64,000 nt of DNA from Rhyacophila brunnea. Taxonomy: Eukaryota; Arthropoda; Insecta; Trichoptera; Rhyacophilidae. Under the pieces are notes generated by a model, which saw nothing but the letters and a program-made list of their open reading frames with translations, ran no database searches and had not been told where the DNA came from. The DNA is taken from contig JAGYXB010001325.1 in the NCBI GenBank assembly GCA_022495005.1, positions 620,001-684,000 of the forward strand, in the 5' to 3' direction. Shown here one piece after another: positions 58,149 to 64,000 of the stretch. The translations under genes and the position numbers were made by a program. Within the stretch, counting starts at the first letter, position 1; each line of letters starts with the position of its first letter.

Positions 58149-58243
58149 CCGTATAAATGCATTAGTAAAAGCCGAGCACTCGATTGGTTTACATACGTAC
58201 GCCGTATAATTGTATTAGTAAATTCCAAACACTCGATTGGTTT
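58149..58243. repeat. Two-unit tandem repeat (~53 bp)
   Basis: CCGTATAAATGCATTAGTAA ... CACTCGATTGGTTTA at 58149-58191 is followed directly by CCGTATAATTGTATTAGTAA ... CACTCGATTGGTTTA at 58202-58243. Function unknown. Confidence 0.75.
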
Positions 58244-59034
58244 ATTCACGTTTTCATTCAAAAGCATCTATTCCAAATGGTAGGGTACGAGACGGAGACT
58301 CTATTCCACCATTTTCAATAATATTAGAAATTAAAAATAAAATAATTTAAAATTAAAACAAATAATTCTTTTTTACCTTTTCAATTATATGTTTAAAAAT
58401 CTGTTTGTTAATAATATTATAAATTAATATATAATAATATTAATATTCATAATTAGTATGATATTAAGGAAAATATATCATTATTTAAAAAAAAAATTAT
58501 TGATATTATTATCATCAAATTTCAATGTTTTAAAGTAACCGGTAGCGTAGTAAGATGTACGAGTATTATCTTACATTTATAATTCATTCCAATCACAAAT
58601 CAAATTTCAACCAGAAACATTCCAAAATACTCATAATATTTATCGTTTTGTAATAAGTTTATTTGTTAACCTTACTTGTTCATGTCTTATATTATTTCGA
58701 TCGTGACGTATATAATTATTTATATCAGGACAAAATAAAAACCCATATGTGCACTTTTTCAATCAAATTTACGAAGTACCAAATATTTTTGTTACATATG
58801 TCCGGTTTTGATTATTCAATTACTTATATAGAAGCTTGATCGACGCTTTCTTGATAATATTAATAATATTACAATGAATTTTGAAATGATGATTGTCGTT
58901 GTTTTTTGAAATGTCTGGTTTTCATTCCGAATATCATCACCACGAAAGTTTCCAACAATGTATGTCAAAAAATGCACATTATAATAACATAATTATCTCA
59001 AAATCATACTTTCCATTTTTTTATATATTAATGG

Positions 59035-59520
59035 CCTTGCTTTTTCGTACAAGGTTGGGTGGGTTAGTTGCATTGATGTGGGGCTAATGAGGTTCCTCCA
59101 TTTTTATCTTTAGTTTTCTTTCTGGCCAGGATTAAATATTTTGTGTAGTGTTCTTGTGTTGTTCTATTGCTTAGTACTTCGTGAGGCTTTTGGAGGTCAA
59201 TTTCATGATTATGCTGTCTACACCAAGTCCTGAGAGTCCATCGCTCCCTTTCTAGTATAGGGCAGTCGTTGATGACATACCACACAGTTTGAGATGTGTT
59301 GCTGTCACATGGACAACAGTCATCATCCCTCAATTTAAATCTTTTTAGATAAGCTCGCATCGCTCCGTGGCCTGTTAGTATCTGTGTGAGTTCGTGTGAT
59401 ATTTTTATGTTCCTGGCAAGAGTGATGGCAGAGTTTATGTTTGGAATAAATTTCTGCGTTATTGTTCTTCTGGTGGATGTTGTGTATCTGTGGTTCCACT
59501 ACTTTCTAATACTTTCCAAA
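59035..59520 (-). pseudogene. LINE 3' end (C-terminal zinc knuckle and 3' tail), minus strand
   Basis: One open minus-strand frame runs from about 59519 to 59064 and reads IPNINSAITLARNIKISHEL, TQILTGHGAMRAYLKRFKLR, DDDCCPCDSNTSQTVWYVIN, DCPILERERW. The LTGHG...CxC...C pattern is the C-terminal knuckle of R1/Jockey/I-type LINEs. It is 5'-truncated: RT and endonuclease are missing. Just beyond the stop the strand reads CCTTGTACGAAAAAGCAAGG (59035-59054), identical to a word near the 3' end of the SINE at 40580-40787. Unusually, this relic keeps about 150 codons without a stop. Confidence 0.88.
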
Positions 59521-59779
59521 TTAGCACAATTTGGAATGTTACTCTTCAATATTTTTTATTATACACGGTAGGTAAATGGTGTTACTAATTATTGATACCT
59601 TCGATATGAGAACGGTAGTAGATGATATATCGGAACAAATACAGTACCTAGCTGGAAGATTCCATGAGTATTTTGCATCTTAAATGATGATCAAACGTCT
59701 TATAACGATATCAGCTTTATATTAATTGTCCGTTTAGTACCAATTCCTAATACAGGAACGAACATCAATTTGTTTCCAG

Positions 59780-59917
59780 GCGCCTTATGGTTATGCCAGC
59801 GGTCAAAACTTTGGACATTGCGCACCCTTCGACGACACGTCACTGATCAAGGAAGGGTCTAACACAATAGTTTGCAGGAAAGATCCCATTTTGGATTATT
59901 GTGTTACGCCCCTGTAA
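59780..59917 (+). CDS. Candidate 3'-terminal exon of a host gene (protein unrecognised)
   Basis: An acceptor-like TTTGTTTCCAG ends at 59779. From 59780 a 45-codon frame with no internal stop reads APYGYASGQNFGHCAPFDDT, then SLIKEGSNTIVCRKDPILDY and CVTPL, ending at TAA (59915-59917). Base composition is much less AT-rich than the flanks, and an AATAAA lies 50 bp after the stop. Three Cys, Gly/Tyr and Asp-rich composition would suit a small secreted or extracellular protein, but that is inference. No upstream exon could be identified; phase at the acceptor is inferred from the longest frame. It could be a single relic exon. Confidence 0.45.
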   Translation, partial: APYGYASGQNFGHCAPFDDTSLIKEGSNTIVCRKDPILDYCVTPL

Positions 59918-59966
59918 CCCTTATCAATCGGTCGTAGGTTGGATGGGCAAAGCCTTTGTGTTCCAG

Positions 59967-59972
59967 AATAAA
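59967..59972 (+). promoter_or_regulatory. Possible poly(A) signal of the candidate exon
   Basis: AATAAA in the context TTCCAGAATAAAACAATTGC, 50 bp downstream of the stop at 59917. Suitable spacing for a short 3' UTR. AATAAA is frequent by chance in AT-rich DNA, so this is only supporting evidence. Confidence 0.4.
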
Positions 59973-59999
59973 ACAATTGCCCTTGAGGTATCAGTAATG

Positions 60000-62753
60000 G
60001 AAATCGGAAATAAGTTTACACTGCATAAAATATATACTTCCAATATTGAAGAATAATATTATAAAATAAATTGAACTAAACTGAAAGATCTTTTTAAAGA
60101 ATTTTCCTAAAAACACATCTTTTTTTTCTTAATTGTTTTAATAAAATATTTTTTTATCAATAAATACGTAAGTATAATTTTGACGCCTTGTATTAAGTTC
60201 ACTTAAGAATTCTGTGGAACGTCTTTAACAGTCAACATCTTGGTGAAAAACTTTTTTTATTTTAAAACTACACTACTTCGTCAGAAAATAGCCTATCCAT
60301 GATTTCAGCCTGCTAAAGAACAAGACCGGCGAGTGATGATAATTACGTAATCATTTATTGATAACTTATCTTGGATATAAAACCGTCGCTGGCGGAGGCG
60401 CCGATGTGACCTTTTTGGAAACACAATCACCGACCTAAAGTTCATTGCAAACCATACAGTCAATTTTGACCTTTATAATACAACTCCATATATTTAGGTC
60501 ATTCAATGTTGCCTTCGGCTTGTCATATAAACATTTGAAATTTACCACACAAATACCAATACAATGACAAAAAATTAAATATAAATGCCGAAATTAATTG
60601 TATATCAATAATTATTCTTGTCAACACTGATACAATGAGTAAAGATAACACCCTCAACTATGATAATTACACATTGCTTTATATTTAAAATAGATTTTAT
60701 CTCAATATGAAATCATAATCGTACTATTCGTGCCCATCGATTCAATGAACAAAAATATCCATTAGCATAGAAACTTTTAACTTTCTGTCATTATTAAACT
60801 AACAACTTTATATATTTTGTTATGTGGCACTTGTTGTTTTTAATGATTTCACTTCTGTGAATATTAAATCTATCATCGTTAACAAATTCTCATTATACGT
60901 AATTAAACTATTTTTCAATTGGATACGCGACAAAAACAAAGAAAACTTTATATACATATAATATATAACTTTATTTATCCATTTAATATTGAGTATTCGC
61001 CACTGAGAGATATTATATTTATTTCTAATTTAAAGTAGGTAATATATTGTCTACTAATGTATTCTTAAACATTAAATATATTTATCACAAAATACTAAAT
61101 TTACCTACGCACTGTGAACACTTACAGACTCATGACATTGCAAAACTTTTCATAATATAATAATTTCCCAACCCGAACAGGAGAACTTTGAAATAAAACG
61201 TATTGTTTATCATTATTTATTCTGTAAAATCTGACAATATTATATTATGAAAACATATGCGACAGTATAGGAGTTGCCGTAGTATTTTCACAACTAAATG
61301 TGTACTACCTACAACTGGGGGATAATCAAAAACAAAACCCTTTACGTTTCTAAGCCTGTAACTTACCTTTGTAAGATAACAAGGGGAGCTAATATTGACC
61401 GTGTCCGGTAATATTATATTGCACAATTTTAATAGCACCCAAAGATAATTTCAGATTAGATTATTTGTGAGTAACTGTGAATTATCATCATCAGTTTACT
61501 TCGATACACTGCAGAATGAAAACTCATATATAACTCATTACACGAGTAAATACAAAAACTTGCTTATAAACATCACATGAATAAACCAAAGTATACTTAT
61601 AACGAAATATAGTTATTTTTACGTAAATATACATTTTATCGTCACCTCAAATAATACTACAACTAGATAACTTGATTTTCACTGTTTTTGAAATAGCTAT
61701 TGAATATGATTTTACATTTTTTTCTCTACATAATGATAAAACTAAGTAAGTCAGAAGTTAATGGGAACTGTATTAATTTTGTGTTTGAAAATATTAGATT
61801 ACTTTGATAAATGCATTAAATAAATAAAATAATATATATATACAATATTGTTTCATACATAACATTATTTAATTGTTTCCAATTAGACGAGCACAATTTT
61901 CCATTTTTATTTTAAATAATAATTATAGGCTTGATTTATATTCATCAAATAAAGTTTAAATTTCATTTTCCCAACAATGACTAAATCAGAGTTATCTAGA
62001 TTTGTAGATCAATTTTCTGAGGTTTATTTTATAACACTACGTAAACAAAATACCAAAATTTTGTGTCTAAATATTAGATAAATAAAAACAGTACCTAATT
62101 ACTTGTTTTTTGTAAATACTATATTGTAATAATTTACAGCTATATAATTATAAACTATTTTGTTGTTTGGTTCACTTTTAAATTCGATAGCTAAACATAA
62201 ATAAATTATCGTACATGCCGGGACTATTTTTCAGTCAAATTGTATGTCAGATTGATTAGACGTGCAATGCGTTGCTAAGTGTCATGGCGTTGTTTCTGCG
62301 GCAGACACTACTTTAACGCACCGAATCGGAATTTTAAACATAACATTATTACGTAAAAATTGTATTCCAGCCATCGGACAAGAAATCAAATCAATGAATA
62401 TTTTATCATATCACGAAAATGGTACAGTAAAATTATGTCGTCGGTGAAAAGCAAGATTCGGAAATCACACAATATCAAATATTTTCACATTGCGTACGTT
62501 TCCATCACCAATGTGAATGTGATTAATATATAGCTATATGCAAAGTTAATATCAATCGTATGAAGAGCTTTTGGCCTCTGACTGGAGATGTCGATACGAT
62601 AAAGTGTAGAGCCCTAAATTTACTTTTCTTTTATAACATATATACAAAGTTAATGAAAAAATAGTAGTAACAAACCTATAATTAATTGAGAAGTGATCGA
62701 ATGTGTAAGCAGGGGAATGCTCGGCTCCTTACATTGTGTTGAAATCGAGGGAT
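60000..62753. other. Intergenic AT-rich DNA, no certain gene
   Basis: A minus-strand CTTACAAAG|GTAAGT at 61371-61385 is a perfect splice-donor match preceded by an open frame (61377-61438), but no acceptor could be paired with it. The 61-codon frame at 62262-62447 (plus) is somewhat more complex than background but unrecognised. Confidence 0.4.
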
Positions 62754-63290
62754 GGGACAATTGGACGCCAGGACAATTGGACGCGGCACTGTCGTAGACA
62801 CGTATACAGAACGTAGACATGGAATTTTAATCAGTTTCTATCTACTTCTTAGTAGATTTAATTCATTTTACTCTTAACAGTTTTTTATTGCGGATTAAGA
62901 ATTACTATGCCTTAGGCTTAATATAAAATAAAAAAAAACTCTTTTTTCGTTGGAATTTAAACATATGCACGGTTAAATCATTATTTACGTGTGCATATTT
63001 AAATTCTCACTAACTATTAAATCATAATATAATATTTTTTTTCTTTTATTTTCTTTTATTTTGTTAACTGTCAATTCATGGTGAAACTGCATTGTATTGT
63101 TGTTTTTATTTTTCATCTGAATTCAGTTGAAAATGTCCCACTAAGGCGGAAAAAACCGGTCTTAATATATTAATTAAAGTGGAATAAGTTTAAGAATAAG
63201 GTTTTTTAAAGTAATTATAAGTACCTTACGTCTATTTAATTTCGAATTGCGTGGCGTCCAGTTGTCCCGGCGCCAAATCGTCCTAGACCC
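62754..63290. mobile_element. 537-bp palindromic-end MITE (family N)
   Basis: Left end GGGACAATTGGACGCCAGG then GACAATTGGACGCGGC; right end GGCGTCCAGTTGTCCCGGCG then CCAAATCGTCCTAGACCC. Each end holds two copies of a GGACAATTGG(A/C)CGC-type word, in mutually inverted orientation. The interior is AT-rich and non-coding, and shares blocks with 44900-45310. The words also appear near 7450-7550. Confidence 0.75.
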
Positions 63291-63535
63291 GAAATCGATA
63301 AGGAAAAAAAGATGTAGGATCTCAATTCACTACATGATGATAGCCTTCGGCGAGTTATCAGTTGATTGCTACGATGCATGGAATTGTAAAACAAATAGAA
63401 TTTGGATTTCGATTCTTCACTTTTAAGCTGTCGATGGCTATATAATACACTCATATATTAACGACGATACGTTTTCGACTATTAGTTTTACCATTTTTGG
63501 CACACACATAAAACGTTTGCTTGTCCGTGATACTT

Positions 63536-64000
63536 ATTACAACGTTTTTATTAGCTCGTATTCTTATTTATCCGGTGGTTGTTTTTCCGGTACAAATCTT
63601 GCAATCGATTTTTAACTAACTTCCCGACTAGATACACATTTAAAACTTTTAAGATATATCAGAACACGATGCCAATGAATTCTTTTAATACTTTTAGCCA
63701 TCTTTAAGTAGAATTGAATTCATTTTCAGTTAATTCTATTTTGTATGAAAAGTTATTTCGGAAGAAATCCATAATCTAATCCACTAATATTGGTTGCTAA
63801 GTGGGTGGTCCTAGCAACTAAGTTATGAATATATACGTGCGTTACTATGGAAATCAAAATGACATTTCAGTATTCTATATTTGTTTGTTTGTTTGTTTTT
63901 TATTTACTTCATATCAAGTGTTTGGGCATATTGAACATAATAATACAACAAAAAATTAAAAAACGTTGTATATAAAAAGTTCTTTTTATCTTGTAATTAT
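63536..64000 (+). repeat. Family A dispersed repeat, copy 7
   Basis: Full-length or nearly so: ATTACAACGTTTTTATTAGC to AAAACGTTGTATATAAAAAG and TATCTTGTAATTAT at the window edge. One of the two best-preserved copies together with 56025-56495. Confidence 0.9.

Noticed and set aside
56853..61003. hAT-like element between CAGTGGCGCG and CGCCACTG
   Set aside because: The inverted match is only a few bases beyond CAGTGGCG, the flanks do not match, and no other element structure links the two points.

Overview
The window looks like a stretch of AT-rich (roughly 70% by eye) animal nuclear DNA, most probably from an insect and, by inference, an aphid-like hemipteran. It has short interstitial TTAGG telomere-type arrays, frequent TAGGTACCTA-type words, insect-type mariner and non-LTR relics, tRNA-derived SINEs, and no operons or ribosome-binding sites. 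No complete host gene is visible. The only plausible host coding sequence is one candidate 3'-terminal exon (59780-59917) with a splice acceptor, a 45-codon frame and a downstream AATAAA. Nearly everything else that can be named is mobile DNA or its remains.

Layout. 1-8.5 kb: intergenic DNA with the first copy of a seven-copy dispersed repeat ('family A'), a hAT-type MITE with an 8-bp target duplication (3141-3471), a second hAT-like family (CAGTGACGTCC ends; 4250-4755, 5330-5455) and a tRNA-Ile-like relic. 8.5-20 kb: a palindromic element with a tRNA-like core, a TIR MITE, a tRNA-SINE, further MITEs, two larger non-coding hAT elements with perfect 8-bp duplications (14625-15511 and 18453-19257), and a decayed LINE 3' end. 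20-32 kb: nested foldback and hAT-like elements (21162-22247, 25256-26010), more tRNA-like palindromes, a LINE relic and more family A. 32-42 kb: two hAT-type elements (32035-32391, 34621-35258), a TIR element with many internal GCCGTA sites (33789-34460), a minus-strand LINE relic (36930-37490), and a 1.6-kb hAT element (39659-41244) with a degenerate transposase C-terminus interrupted by a SINE. 42-52 kb: a 2.8-kb TIR element (45866-48676) with the decayed reading of a DUF7869-like protein on the minus strand, a nearly complete mariner (49306-50606) with two frameshifts, and a MITE containing TTAGG arrays. 52-54.2 kb: a three-level nest (TIR element > LINE > hAT-like element). 54-64 kb: mostly unassigned AT-rich DNA, a minus-strand LINE 3' end (59035-59520), the candidate host exon, a palindromic MITE and two more family A copies.

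The elements relate to each other in three ways. The SINE inside the hAT element and the LINE at 59 kb share an identical 20-nt hairpin near their 3' ends, which suggests the LINE machinery mobilised the SINE. Several elements nest in one another with target duplications, so relative insertion order can be read. At least seven elements carry the 8-bp duplications typical of hAT transposition, so hAT activity has been a main builder of this locus.
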